Source: Levilactobacillus senmaizukei DSM 21775 = NBRC 103853 (lineage in GTDB: Bacteria; Bacillota; Bacilli; Lactobacillales; Lactobacillaceae). From it: a stretch of DNA of 64,000 nucleotides. The stretch spans positions 1 through 64,000 of the forward strand of contig NZ_BCWD01000001.1 in NCBI RefSeq assembly GCF_001592085.1. The letters run 5' to 3'. Below are positions 26,464 through 36,007 of this stretch, piece after piece; within the stretch, counting starts at the first letter, position 1; every line of letters begins with the position of its first letter. Made by a program: the position numbers and the translations under genes. The notes under the pieces were generated by a model. It ran no database searches. It was not told the DNA's origin and saw only the letters and a list, made by a program, of their open reading frames with translations.

Positions 26464-26580
26464 ATGAAAAAAGCACATCCAAATGGCGTTCAAGGCCGCC
26501 GGAAGGTTAACCGTAAAAAGGACCGGAAGCGCCGCGACGAAATTTCAGACTTACAACGTTGGTTAAAGAACAAGAAGTAG
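26464..26580 (+). CDS. small highly basic protein, 38 residues
   Basis: A small gene with its own near-consensus promoter, a GTGAGGG ribosome binding site, ATG 26464 and a strong terminator 15 bases after TAG. The product is very basic (HPNGVQGRRKVNRKKDRKRR followed by DEISDLQRWLKNKK): an unstructured Arg/Lys-rich half and a short amphipathic helix. This composition suits RNA or ribosome binding. I do not recognise a family. Strong expression signals for such a short product support it as a real gene. Confidence 0.65.
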   Translation: MKKAHPNGVQGRRKVNRKKDRKRRDEISDLQRWLKNKK

Positions 26581-26595
26581 TCTGACGCCTATACC

Positions 26596-26634
26596 AAAAA
26601 GAAGCATTGACCTACGGGTCAGTGCTTCTTTTTT
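26596..26634 (+). terminator. intrinsic terminator of the 38-residue gene
   Basis: GAAGCATTGACC / GGTCAGTGCTTC stem flanked by A5 and T6, thus able to act in both directions. Confidence 0.85.
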
Positions 26635-26643
26635 CGTTAATTT

Positions 26644-27069
26644 TTAATCGACTACTAAGACGTTCGTATCGGAATGTTGAACCACGTAGGTTGTCGTCGC
26701 CCCCATGATGGCCCGTCCGATCCCGTGGGAACCGGACCGCCCGATCACCGTTAAACTGGTATCGAAGTCCTCGGGCAGAACTTGGGCAATCGTTGGCTTC
26801 GGCAGCCCAACTTTAAAACTCGTGCTGGCCTTGACACCCGCTTCACGAGCTTCATCAGCCGCATCCTTCAGATAACCGGCCGCTTCTTCCCTGAAATGGT
26901 CCATGATTTCGCCACCAAATTTAGCCCCATAGTGGTTATAGCTCTGGTCCGTGGCCACGGCCACAATGAAAAGTTCCGATCCTAAAACCTTGGCTAAGGC
27001 AATGGCTTCCTTGACCGCCGCGTGGGCATTCTTACTGCCGTCGGTGGGTACTAAAATCCGTTCATACAT
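26644..27069 (-). CDS. universal stress protein UspA family
   Basis: A cytoplasmic protein of 141 residues with the UspA fold: MYERILVPTDGSKNAHAAVKEA at the start, and the ATP-binding loop GRSGSHGIGRAIMGATTTYVV near the end (GxxGx9G-S/T pattern). It is thought to bind ATP and support survival under stress. It is convergent with the small basic gene across a two-way terminator. A second, more diverged UspA gene lies at 53403. Confidence 0.9.
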   Translation of the reverse strand: MYERILVPTDGSKNAHAAVKEAIALAKVLGSELFIVAVATDQSYNHYGAKFGGEIMDHFREEAAGYLKDAADEAREAGVKASTSFKVGLPKPTIAQVLPEDFDTSLTVIGRSGSHGIGRAIMGATTTYVVQHSDTNVLVVD

Positions 27070-27258
27070 GCGATCCCTTCCCTTCAGTTCAGCTCAGCTC
27101 ATCCACTTACTTATTCTTATCATACCAATTTTTGCTTGACTAGCAAGGATTCTCGCCAGTTAACTGGCAAAAGAAATGGATGAGTCTCATTACCCGATTA
27201 GCAAGTAGTTTGTGGTAAGATGAACCAAGTAAATTACTGACCAAGGGATGGATCTAAT

Positions 27259-28143
27259 ATGAAAAAGCTACTACTTGTTTTCGGCGGCCTGCTGACGCTT
27301 ACCCTTGCCGGCTGCTCGAACAATCAATTAACCACTAATCACCAAAGCTACCAGCCGACCGCGTTGACCGCTGTCATCAAGGGACAGGCTGCGGCCAAAC
27401 ACGTCACCTACCGGATCGATAATGGCGCCAGCCAACGGGCTAACCTGAACGGCGGTACCTACTTCTTCCAAGTTCCCGCGGCAACTAAAGATCAAACTGT
27501 CAAGATTACCGCCGGGGCCGCCCACAAAACCGTTACGGTCAAGCAGGTGGCGGCATTAGGCAACTACCAGAAGATTGCCACTAGTTACAACCAAATGGCC
27601 ACGGCCAGCTACCTGCCCGCCAAGACGCAGAAACAATTGCAGAGTGCCCAGGCTAACCAGGCCGCAACCAAGAAAAAATTAGCGGCCCTCGCGCAAACCG
27701 ATCCAGCGGCAGCCGCCGTAGCCGTTCAACAACAAAAAGTGGCCGGTCAGAAGTTACAACAGCGCCTGGCTACGGCTAAAAAGCAGGCCAAAGACGATCT
27801 GCTCCCAACAACCACAACCACTGGCTTGCATAACCTCGCAACCACCAAGTACACCACGATTCGGGGAAACGTTCAGGATGGCCATTTAATGGGATTAGCC
27901 CTCTTGGTCCCGACCAAGGAAATGAAGACTAAGACCGGCCAGAAGAAATTCATCACGACCTTCGCTTTACTTGGCAACGCCTTGGGGACGAAGCCCAAGA
28001 GCGTCATGCAGCAATTCGAAAAAGTTATGAAGGATGCCAAAAAGAACAGTTCCTCCACGACCACGAAGACCATTCACTCCAATGGGGTTCGCTTCAACGT
28101 GGGCTTCTCCACCGACCACCTCTATATTTACATGACAAAATAA
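27259..28143 (+). CDS. lipoprotein of unknown function
   Basis: A predicted lipoprotein of 294 residues. The signal peptide (KKLLLVFGGLLTLTLAGC) carries a good lipobox, LAGC, with the modified Cys at 19. The mature protein has a small beta domain (about 35-100), an alanine/glutamine-rich coiled coil (about 115-175, KTQKQLQSAQANQAATKKKLAAL and onwards) and a C-terminal domain. No family is recognised. It faces the wall from the membrane surface. A terminator follows directly; the gene is monocistronic. Confidence 0.75.
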   Translation: MKKLLLVFGGLLTLTLAGCSNNQLTTNHQSYQPTALTAVIKGQAAAKHVTYRIDNGASQRANLNGGTYFFQVPAATKDQTVKITAGAAHKTVTVKQVAALGNYQKIATSYNQMATASYLPAKTQKQLQSAQANQAATKKKLAALAQTDPAAAAVAVQQQKVAGQKLQQRLATAKKQAKDDLLPTTTTTGLHNLATTKYTTIRGNVQDGHLMGLALLVPTKEMKTKTGQKKFITTFALLGNALGTKPKSVMQQFEKVMKDAKKNSSSTTTKTIHSNGVRFNVGFSTDHLYIYMTK

Positions 28144-28155
28144 CGCTGTACCCCT

Positions 28156-28181
28156 GCCGACACATCGTTGTCGGCTTTTTA
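28156..28181 (+). terminator. intrinsic terminator of the lipoprotein gene
   Basis: GCCGACA / TGTCGGC stem with a five-T tail. Confidence 0.75.
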
Positions 28182-28380
28182 TATGCGCTATATTCCGATC
28201 CACCGACCATTTAGAAAACAAGCTGACTTATCCTAACCCAATGTGCGCGAGCACAATCATTTTTATCCCCACTGGTCAGGCCGCATAATGACGGTATGCT
28301 GAGGTCATGAAGACCCGCCGCCATTAACCCGGCCAACTTCGTGACACTCAACAGAATATGCATTTCCAGGGGGAGTTAAT

Positions 28381-28884
28381 ATGCAGAATGAAGATCGCGT
28401 GTTTGAAGCGTTCTTGCGGCAATACCGCGAAATTTTTCGCGTCCTGATCAACGCCGCAGAACAGATTACCAGTCAGTACTCAGTCAGTTTTGAACAATAT
28501 TTACTTCTAAAACAAATTCATGAACAACGCAACATCACGTTGAGTGAATTGGCCGATTCCACTCGTACCACTCGTTCGGCGGCTGCTCGTAAGCTCCGAG
28601 CACTACTGCTCGACGGATTTGTGGAACAAGAAGCCAAGTTGGATGACCGCCGGGTTAAGTATCTCCGGTTGACCACCAAGGGGACCAACGTGGAACGCGA
28701 CATCCGCCAAGCCTTTCTTCAAAGTGCCGAAGCCTGGGAAGAAATTCCTAGCAGCCTGACTTCCGAAGACATCAACGCTTTCTTCACCCAATACCAAGCC
28801 AACATTGCGACCTGGGACCGGACGCGGCCGAAGTTTCACCGGCCAGTCATCAGCGCTAAAAAACGGGCTCTGGGTGATGACTAA
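28381..28884 (+). CDS. MarR-family transcriptional regulator
   Basis: A regulator of 167 residues with a MarR winged helix: FEQYLLLKQIHEQRNITLSELADSTRTTRSAAARKLRALLLDGFVEQEAKLDDRRVKYLRLTTKG in pieces between about residues 38 and 102, with the wing motif DDRRVKYLRLT. The ribosome binding site is GGGGGAG before ATG 28381. It is monocistronic (own terminator) and 125 bases upstream of pepO on the same strand, though no operator evidence ties it to pepO. Ligand and targets unknown. Confidence 0.88.
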   Translation: MQNEDRVFEAFLRQYREIFRVLINAAEQITSQYSVSFEQYLLLKQIHEQRNITLSELADSTRTTRSAAARKLRALLLDGFVEQEAKLDDRRVKYLRLTTKGTNVERDIRQAFLQSAEAWEEIPSSLTSEDINAFFTQYQANIATWDRTRPKFHRPVISAKKRALGDD

Positions 28885-28894
28885 AGCCAGCTAA

Positions 28895-28925
28895 AAAGAG
28901 TTGAGATCTTCTCAGCTCTTTTTTC
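28895..28925 (+). terminator. intrinsic terminator of marR
   Basis: AAGAGTTGAG / CTCAGCTCTT stem with a G-U pair and a six-T tail. Confidence 0.8.
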
Positions 28926-29009
28926 GTGTCGTCACCGTCAAAAAAATTCCTTTTTCTTCACAAATGGGTTAGTCTTTTAGTAATCACACAAATTTTAGGA
29001 GGATTTCGT

Positions 29010-30968
29010 ATGCGACTTAATCATTTTACGTCTGATACAGCAGCTGGAGGGGCCACCAAGGACTTTCCAGTCAACGACCAGCAACTGACTCAAGACTTAT
29101 ATGACGCCGTTAATGGCGCCTGGGCCGACCAAGCCACCATTCCCGGCGACCACGCGTCAACCGGTGGGTTTATGGATTTGGTTGATAACATCGAAAAGAC
29201 TCTAATGAGCGACTTCCGTGATCTCTTGACTGGAAAATTAATGCCGGCCAACGATGAAATGGCTGCCTTCAAGCGGCTCTATGCCCAAGCCAACGACTTC
29301 CAGCAACGTGAGGCCACCGGAACGGCACCCCTGAAGCCCTATCTCGACCGGATCACGGCCTTAACCGATCTCGACGATTTGAACCGTCATTTGGTCGACT
29401 TCATCAAGGTTGGCTTACCAACGCCGATTGACTTTGGCGTGGAACCCGATATGAAGGACACGAGCAACTACGCCCTATATCTGGATGCCCCGAACCTCTT
29501 CTTACCAGACAAGACCTACTACGAGAAAGGCAATCAGGCGGCGGCCCAACTAATGCCAATCTTCACCAGTACCGCCGAAAAACTATTAGGAATGTTGGGC
29601 TACTCAACCGACGACGCCCACCAGATCGTGGCAGATGCCAAGGCCTTCGACGCCCAAATTGCCCCCCACGTTAAGTCATCCGAAGAGGCGGCGGATTATG
29701 TAAAGGTCTATAACCCACGTGACACCAGCGCCGTGGCTAAGCAAGTCAGCCATTTGGACTTAACTGGGACCATCCAGGCCCTATTAGGTGACGTGCCTGA
29801 ACAGGCTATCCTACCGCAACCGATCTTCTTCGATGCGACCAATGACCTGATCACCCCCGCCAACTTTGAGCTGATCAAACACTGGATGATGGTCAAGACC
29901 GTCTTCGATGGTACCGGTGCCCTCACGGAAGAATTCCGTCAAGTCGGTGGGACCTATCGGCGCGCACTGTCCGGCCAAAAACAGGCTCGCTCCAAAGAAA
30001 AAGCCGCCTTCTATCTCGCTACCGGAACCTTCTCCCAAGTGGTTGGGGACTACTACGGTCGTAAATATTTTGGTGAAGCCGCCAAGGCCGACGTCCGCAA
30101 GATGGTCTTGAAGATGACCCACGTTTACCAACAACGGTTAAAGGCCAACGACTGGCTCAGCACCGCCACCAGTGAAAAGGCCATCACCAAGCTCCAGAAG
30201 CTAACCATTAAGGTCGGCTACCCTGACGAAATTGACCCACTCTACCGCAAATACCGGGTTGATCCAGACAAGTCGCTGTTCGATAACCTACAAGCCATCA
30301 GTGAAGTTGCCATCCAAAACTACTACGGTCACTGGGGCAAACCCGTCGATCGTGAACGTTGGGACATGAGTGCCAACACGGTTAATGCCTACTACTCCCC
30401 ATCCAACAACGAAATTGTCTTCCCGGCGGCTATCTTACAGGCGCCATTCTACAGTTTGGACCAATCCAGCAGTGCCAACTACGGCGGAATCGGGGCCGTG
30501 ATCGCCCACGAAATTTCCCACGCATTTGACAATAATGGTTCACAGTTCGACGAATTTGGGAACCTGAACAACTGGTGGACGGATGCCGACTTGGAACACT
30601 TCCAAGGCTTGGCTAAAGCCATGATCAACGAATTCAATGGGATCGAATTTGCCGGCCAAAAGGTCAACGGAAAGCTCACTGTTTCCGAAAACATTGCCGA
30701 CGCCGGTGGTCTGAGCTGTGCGCTCGAGGCTGCCAAGTCAGCCGATGACGTCGACCTCCGAGCCTTCTTCATCAACTGGGCCAATGTCTGGCGGATGAAG
30801 GCTACGACGGAATACATGCAGCTCCTATTGTCGATCGACGTTCACGCACCAGCCAAGCTGCGGGCTAACGTGCAGGTCAAGAACCTTGATGACTTCTACA
30901 CCACGTTTAACGTGCAACCCGACGATGCCATGTACCTGGCTCCTGCCGACCGAGTTAAGATCTGGTAG
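29010..30968 (+). CDS. pepO: M13-family oligoendopeptidase PepO
   Basis: A zinc endopeptidase of 652 residues related to neprilysin, cytoplasmic in lactic acid bacteria, where it cuts oligopeptides from casein breakdown. The zinc site is HEISH (500-504), with the third ligand Glu560 and Asp564 in ENIADAGG. NAYYSPSNNEIVFPAAILQ is the M13 substrate-binding NAY(Y) segment. The frame is open from 28926, but ATG 29010 follows TAGGAGG at seven bases and matches the normal PepO start. No signal peptide is seen. Strong bidirectional terminator downstream. Confidence 0.93.
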   Translation: MRLNHFTSDTAAGGATKDFPVNDQQLTQDLYDAVNGAWADQATIPGDHASTGGFMDLVDNIEKTLMSDFRDLLTGKLMPANDEMAAFKRLYAQANDFQQREATGTAPLKPYLDRITALTDLDDLNRHLVDFIKVGLPTPIDFGVEPDMKDTSNYALYLDAPNLFLPDKTYYEKGNQAAAQLMPIFTSTAEKLLGMLGYSTDDAHQIVADAKAFDAQIAPHVKSSEEAADYVKVYNPRDTSAVAKQVSHLDLTGTIQALLGDVPEQAILPQPIFFDATNDLITPANFELIKHWMMVKTVFDGTGALTEEFRQVGGTYRRALSGQKQARSKEKAAFYLATGTFSQVVGDYYGRKYFGEAAKADVRKMVLKMTHVYQQRLKANDWLSTATSEKAITKLQKLTIKVGYPDEIDPLYRKYRVDPDKSLFDNLQAISEVAIQNYYGHWGKPVDRERWDMSANTVNAYYSPSNNEIVFPAAILQAPFYSLDQSSSANYGGIGAVIAHEISHAFDNNGSQFDEFGNLNNWWTDADLEHFQGLAKAMINEFNGIEFAGQKVNGKLTVSENIADAGGLSCALEAAKSADDVDLRAFFINWANVWRMKATTEYMQLLLSIDVHAPAKLRANVQVKNLDDFYTTFNVQPDDAMYLAPADRVKIW

Positions 30969-31083
30969 ACTCATTCCATGGTCCGCCTTCGTCCTCCAGG
31001 TAAGGTCGCCGACGGCTCTGATTGATGGTCATTCACAAACTTACGAGTCTGCGCTAGCCAACTAGTTATCCTCAATTGCACGA

Positions 31084-31130
31084 AAAAAGGAGTCGCTATC
31101 GTCTTTTCCTAGACGATAGCGACTCCTTTA
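31084..31130. terminator. strong bidirectional terminator
   Basis: A perfect 19-bp stem (AAAGGAGTCGCTATCGTCT and its complement) with a six-base loop separates convergent pepO and the DUF2798 gene. Confidence 0.88.
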
Positions 31131-31191
31131 ATTTTGTTTAGCTGGCCACTTACACTGCCAGTTTAGTTCATGTTAGGAATTTCTGGCTAAG

Positions 31192-31704
31192 CTATTCAGC
31201 CGCGGCCTCAACGTTTTCTTCGGCTTCCTCTTCAGAAATAATCTGAACCGTCTTAGGCGTCCCCAGCACCATTCGCTTGACCAGGGGCATCACAAACATC
31301 CCCCGGACAAAGAACGCCATCGTGAAGTCCCCAAAGAAGGCGAGGATGAAGGTCACCGGTGTCATCGCGAATAACTCTCCATTAACGACCAGGGCCAACG
31401 TGCTCATGGTGAAACACATCACAGAAATCATGGTCCAACTACGAATCGTGCCACTCCGCGTGATGATTTCTGCCTCGTCTGTTAGTTTACGAGTACCCAA
31501 CTTAATCATCAGCTTGGCCACATTCGAGGCCACCAACACGTTCCACATGATGGCAAACGCCAACGTTGGCAGAATGCTCGTGGCATAGGCCCGCCAAAAC
31601 GCCAAATTGATTCCCGTACTCTTCGCCATGCCTAACCAGCTCATAACACTCGCCATAATCGTCGTCATTGTAATCGAAAATAATAATCTTTGCTTTGAAT
31701 TCAC
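31192..31704 (-). CDS. DUF2798-family membrane protein
   Basis: A membrane protein of 170 residues. It holds two related halves, each with a pair of helices (about 6-25 and 40-60; 90-110 and 120-140), the layout of DUF2798 proteins. The C-terminus is acidic (SEEEAEENVEAAAE). The function is unknown. It is divergent from a MarR gene; its consensus promoter is overlapped by a MarR-type palindrome, so it is likely the target of that repressor, which hints at a role in resistance to a small toxic compound. Confidence 0.75.
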   Translation of the reverse strand: MNSKQRLLFSITMTTIMASVMSWLGMAKSTGINLAFWRAYATSILPTLAFAIMWNVLVASNVAKLMIKLGTRKLTDEAEIITRSGTIRSWTMISVMCFTMSTLALVVNGELFAMTPVTFILAFFGDFTMAFFVRGMFVMPLVKRMVLGTPKTVQIISEEEAEENVEAAAE

Positions 31705-31721
31705 TTTAAGATCTCCTATTC

Positions 31722-31787
31722 AGTTGATAAGGCAACTATTTGTTTAGTATACGCTGATTAGTTTAATTGTCAACTATATGCTATACT
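31722..31787. promoter_or_regulatory. divergent promoters and MarR-type operators
   Basis: For the minus-strand DUF2798 gene, TTGACA (complement of 31769-31774) and TATACT (complement of 31746-31751) are spaced exactly 17 bases. Palindrome TAGTT-N8-AACTA (31759-31776) covers its -35, and AGTTG-N6-CAACT (31722-31737) lies downstream. A second TATACT (31782-31787) serves the plus-strand MarR gene. The layout fits autoregulated repression of both genes. Confidence 0.6.
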
Positions 31788-31810
31788 AAGGCGCAAAGGA
31801 CGGTGTTCCT

Positions 31811-32278
31811 ATGGAAATCACACAACTCAGCAAAATCATTGGCATCCTACACCGGCGATTTCAAACCATGATTAGTCATGAACTAGACTTCCCGGCATTG
31901 AGCACCACGAATGCCAACTTTCTCCTCTTCATCAGTGAGCATGACCACATTACCGCTAAACAACTCTCAAATGAGCTGGTCATTAATAAGGGCCTGGTCA
32001 GTCGTGAAATGACCCGACTGGAAGCGGCTGGCTACATTACCCGCCAAGCCGACACAGCTGATCATCGAATCACCTGGATTACCCTCACCCAGACGGGCCA
32101 GGAGACCGCGGTAGCCGTTCGGACTATCATGACGAGTATCTGGCAAGAAGTCCTCACAACCACTCCTGAAGCCGACGTCCTGGCCACCTATGGCCATCTG
32201 GCCGAATGGGGCCACCAGGCCGACCGGCTGGCCGTCCAGAAACGGCAAGCTTCCGAAAAAGATTCATCAATTCATTAA
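31811..32278 (+). CDS. MarR-family transcriptional regulator
   Basis: A repressor of 155 residues. The winged helix (NANFLLFISEHDHITAKQLSNELVINKGLVSREMTRLEAAGYITRQ, read in parts, about 36-80) ends in the wing ADHRITWITLTQTG. It is divergent from the DUF2798 gene with palindromes between them, the standard arrangement of a MarR repressor and its target. A bidirectional terminator follows. The inducer is unknown. Confidence 0.88.
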   Translation: MEITQLSKIIGILHRRFQTMISHELDFPALSTTNANFLLFISEHDHITAKQLSNELVINKGLVSREMTRLEAAGYITRQADTADHRITWITLTQTGQETAVAVRTIMTSIWQEVLTTTPEADVLATYGHLAEWGHQADRLAVQKRQASEKDSSIH

Positions 32279-32292
32279 AAACAGCCACAATA

Positions 32293-32328
32293 AAAAGGAT
32301 CGAGACTAATTTTTGTCTCGATCCTTTG
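32293..32328. terminator. bidirectional terminator between marR and galR
   Basis: AAAGGATCGAGAC / GTCTCGATCCTTT stem with A and T runs on both sides. Confidence 0.85.
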
Positions 32329-32343
32329 ATTTGTTCATCGAAG

Positions 32344-33351
<1,008 letters not shown>

Positions 33352-33367
33352 TCACTTCCCTTTCCAA

Positions 33368-34831
33368 CTAAATTTGGGCAATAAACTTATCCAAGGCGGC
33401 TTGACCGGCGGTGTCACGCTTGAAGACCCCGGCATCGGCCAGGACTCGGGCAAAGACGTTCCCAATCGCTTGGTGTAAGACCTCAGTGACGTTCTCTGCC
33501 GTCAACTGGTGGTCTCGCTTAATCTGATCGGCCCAGGCCTGGTGCATGTCCGCCATCTCATTGGGTTCGTCCAACAAGTACTTCGTGACCTCGGCCATTT
33601 CGGCCTTCAGTCGAGCGGGTAAAATGGCTCGACCCATGACTTCAATCAGGCCAATGTTTTCCTTTTTGATGTGTTGCACATCCTGGTGCGGATGGAAAAT
33701 CCCATCAGGATAAGTCGTGGACGTTTGATTGTCTCGCAGGACAATATCCAAAACGTAGTCGTCACCCTTCCGGTAGGCAATCGGCGTCACCGTGTGATGG
33801 CGCGTGTCATCCGTGTAGGCTCGAACATCGACCGACTCATCGGAGTAGTCAATCCAACTGTTTAAAATCTTTGTGGCAGCGGTGATGAGGGGTTCCGGTT
33901 GACTCCCGGTCAAGCGAATATCCGTCATTGGCCAATCCACAACACCGGCAGCGACACCGGCAACGCCCAGGTCGATCGCGCGGTCAACCGGCGCCTTCAT
34001 CATTGGAAAGTCGTGCTTCCCACCTTGGTAATGGTCGTGTGTGAGCATCGAGCCCCCAACGATTGGCAGGTCGGCGTTACTCCCAACAAAGTAGGTTGGG
34101 AATTGCCGAACAATTTCCAACAAGTTGGTGAAGGTATGCTGGTTGATCAGCATTGGTCGGTGTTCCTGGGCCAAGAAGATCGCGTGCTCTGAGAAGTAGG
34201 CGTATGGGGAGTATTGGAAGCCCCAGGTTTCGCCGCCCAGCATCATTCGGATAATCCGGTGATTGCTGCGGGCGGGATAGCCCAAGCGACCCAAGTAGCC
34301 TTCGTTCGTCATGCACAGTTGGTCCAAAGGATAACTGGTCGACTTCTGTTTCAACGCGGCAGCAATGGCCTTTGGGTCCTTTTCTGGCTTCGACAGGTTG
34401 ATGGTGATCTCTAACTCACCGGCCGGTGTCTTGGCAGGAAAGACCACGTTTTTAGCAATGTTACGGGTCTTAATGTAATTGTTCTTTTGACTTAATTGAT
34501 AAAACCAGTCGGTTGCCGCACTGGGACTCTTTTGATACCGATCCCAGAAGCCACGATTTAAGGCGGATGGTAGTGGCGTCATCAGATCCATCAGTTGCGA
34601 CTCCAAGATTTCTTTAGGACTCGCAGAATCCTCAATTTTACCGTGATTGATCGCCGTTTGAATCATGGCATTAACCAGATCGATCGGTTCATTGCTAGTG
34701 GCAGCCTCGGCTTGGCCATCACCAATGAGGGCAAAGATCCGGTTGGTCACATACTGCCGATCCAACTCCGTATAAGGTGCTGGCGATGCCACGACGGCAT
34801 CGATAAAGGTTTGAATCGTGTCTTCAGTCAT
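33368..34831 (-). CDS. galT: UDP-glucose-hexose-1-phosphate uridylyltransferase GalT (class II)
   Basis: The Leloir enzyme that exchanges galactose-1-P with UDP-glucose to give glucose-1-P and UDP-galactose. At 487 residues it is of the longer Gram-positive GalT class. The active-site segment is GGSMLTHDHYQGG (about 265-277), and other family segments are MTNEGYLGRLGYPARSNHRI and DIVLRDNQTSTTYPDGIFHPH. It starts within the galE stop codon (TAATG overlap), so it is translated with galE. It is followed by galR. Confidence 0.95.
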   Translation of the reverse strand: MTEDTIQTFIDAVVASPAPYTELDRQYVTNRIFALIGDGQAEAATSNEPIDLVNAMIQTAINHGKIEDSASPKEILESQLMDLMTPLPSALNRGFWDRYQKSPSAATDWFYQLSQKNNYIKTRNIAKNVVFPAKTPAGELEITINLSKPEKDPKAIAAALKQKSTSYPLDQLCMTNEGYLGRLGYPARSNHRIIRMMLGGETWGFQYSPYAYFSEHAIFLAQEHRPMLINQHTFTNLLEIVRQFPTYFVGSNADLPIVGGSMLTHDHYQGGKHDFPMMKAPVDRAIDLGVAGVAAGVVDWPMTDIRLTGSQPEPLITAATKILNSWIDYSDESVDVRAYTDDTRHHTVTPIAYRKGDDYVLDIVLRDNQTSTTYPDGIFHPHQDVQHIKKENIGLIEVMGRAILPARLKAEMAEVTKYLLDEPNEMADMHQAWADQIKRDHQLTAENVTEVLHQAIGNVFARVLADAGVFKRDTAGQAALDKFIAQI

Positions 34832-35838
34832 TACTTCGTCTCCTCAGTCCGGTCAGCATAGCCTTGTGGATGCGTTTGCTTCCAGTTCCACGCCGTGCGA
34901 ATGATGTCTTCCACGTTATCAAATTGCGGTTGCCAGTTCAGGACCTTACGAGCCTTGTCACTGGCGGCAATCAGGGTACTTGGGTCACCGGCACGACGAG
35001 GTGCCATCTTGGCTGGAATTTCCTTACCTGTGACCTTGCGAGCGGCTTCCAACATTTCCTTATTAGAGAAGCCAGTTGAAGAACCGAGGTTAAAGGCATC
35101 GCTGTCGTGACCGGCCTTCAAGTATTCTAAGGCCAAGATGTGGGCATCGACCAGGTCAACGACGTGGACGTAATCTCGCACATTGGTCCCATCCTTGGTT
35201 GGGTAATCACTGCCGAAGATGGATAACTCCTTGCGTTCGCCAGCAGCAACCTGCAAGATGATTGGAATCAAGTGGGTTTCTGGATGGTGGTCTTCACCAA
35301 TACTCCCGTCTTCCTTAGCCCCGGCAACGTTGAAGTACCGCAACGCGATAAATTTGATACCGTAAGCTTCGTCAGACCAGTGCATGATCTTTTCCATCAT
35401 CAGCTTGCTTTCACCATAAGGGTTCGTTGGAATTTGGGGATCGGTTTCCTTAATTGGAATTTGCTTAGGTTCGCCGTACGTTGCGGCCGTTGAAGAGAAG
35501 ACAATCCGCTTAACGTTGTGCTTGTTCATGACTTCCAGTAAGGAAACCATGCCAGCCGTGTTGTTGTCGAAGTACTTCAATGGCTTTTCCATCGATTCGG
35601 GGACAATTGAGAAGGCAGCGAAGTGCATCACGCCTTCGATGTCTTCCTTATCAAACACGTCGTTCAAGAATTTTTGATCGTGAACGTCACCTTCGTAGAA
35701 CCGGGCCTTGCTATTAACGGCTGCCCGATGGCCAGTGACTAAGTTGTCGACAACGGCAACGTCATAACCTTTTTCGATTAAACGATCAACGGCGTGAGAA
35801 CCGATGTAACCGGCACCACCTAATACTAAAACTGTCAT
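34831..35838 (-). CDS. galE: UDP-glucose 4-epimerase GalE
   Basis: The NAD-dependent enzyme that interconverts UDP-galactose and UDP-glucose, 335 residues. It has the Rossmann motif GGAGYIGSH (7-15), the catalytic Ser/Thr in [11 protein letters not shown] and the YxxxK pair in NPYGESK. It overlaps galT by one base. A terminator separates it from galK upstream, so galE-T-R may have its own promoter in the 169-base gap; I do not see a clear GalR palindrome there. Confidence 0.96.
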   Translation of the reverse strand: MTVLVLGGAGYIGSHAVDRLIEKGYDVAVVDNLVTGHRAAVNSKARFYEGDVHDQKFLNDVFDKEDIEGVMHFAAFSIVPESMEKPLKYFDNNTAGMVSLLEVMNKHNVKRIVFSSTAATYGEPKQIPIKETDPQIPTNPYGESKLMMEKIMHWSDEAYGIKFIALRYFNVAGAKEDGSIGEDHHPETHLIPIILQVAAGERKELSIFGSDYPTKDGTNVRDYVHVVDLVDAHILALEYLKAGHDSDAFNLGSSTGFSNKEMLEAARKVTGKEIPAKMAPRRAGDPSTLIAASDKARKVLNWQPQFDNVEDIIRTAWNWKQTHPQGYADRTEETK

Positions 35839-35917
35839 TGTTCAATTCCTCCTCTTATGTCTTTACGTCTTTATTTTACGCTAATTAACTAAAATCTTGT
35901 AGGCCCGTCTCTCAACC

Positions 35918-35992
35918 AAAAATGGCCGGCGATCAGGTCACACGCAGCGGAGTTACTCACACAACGTTGACCCAATTCCGCCAGCCATTCTT
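35918..35992 (-). terminator. terminator between galK and galE
   Basis: On the minus strand AATGGCTGGCGG pairs with CGCCGGCCATT across a long loop, followed by a five-T run. It would limit read-through from galK to galE. Confidence 0.6.
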
Positions 35993-36007
35993 GACTTGAA
36001 AGTTAAA

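Noticed and set aside
29811-30134. 107-codon frame opposite pepO
   Set aside because: Entirely inside a confident gene in another frame, without a ribosome binding site.
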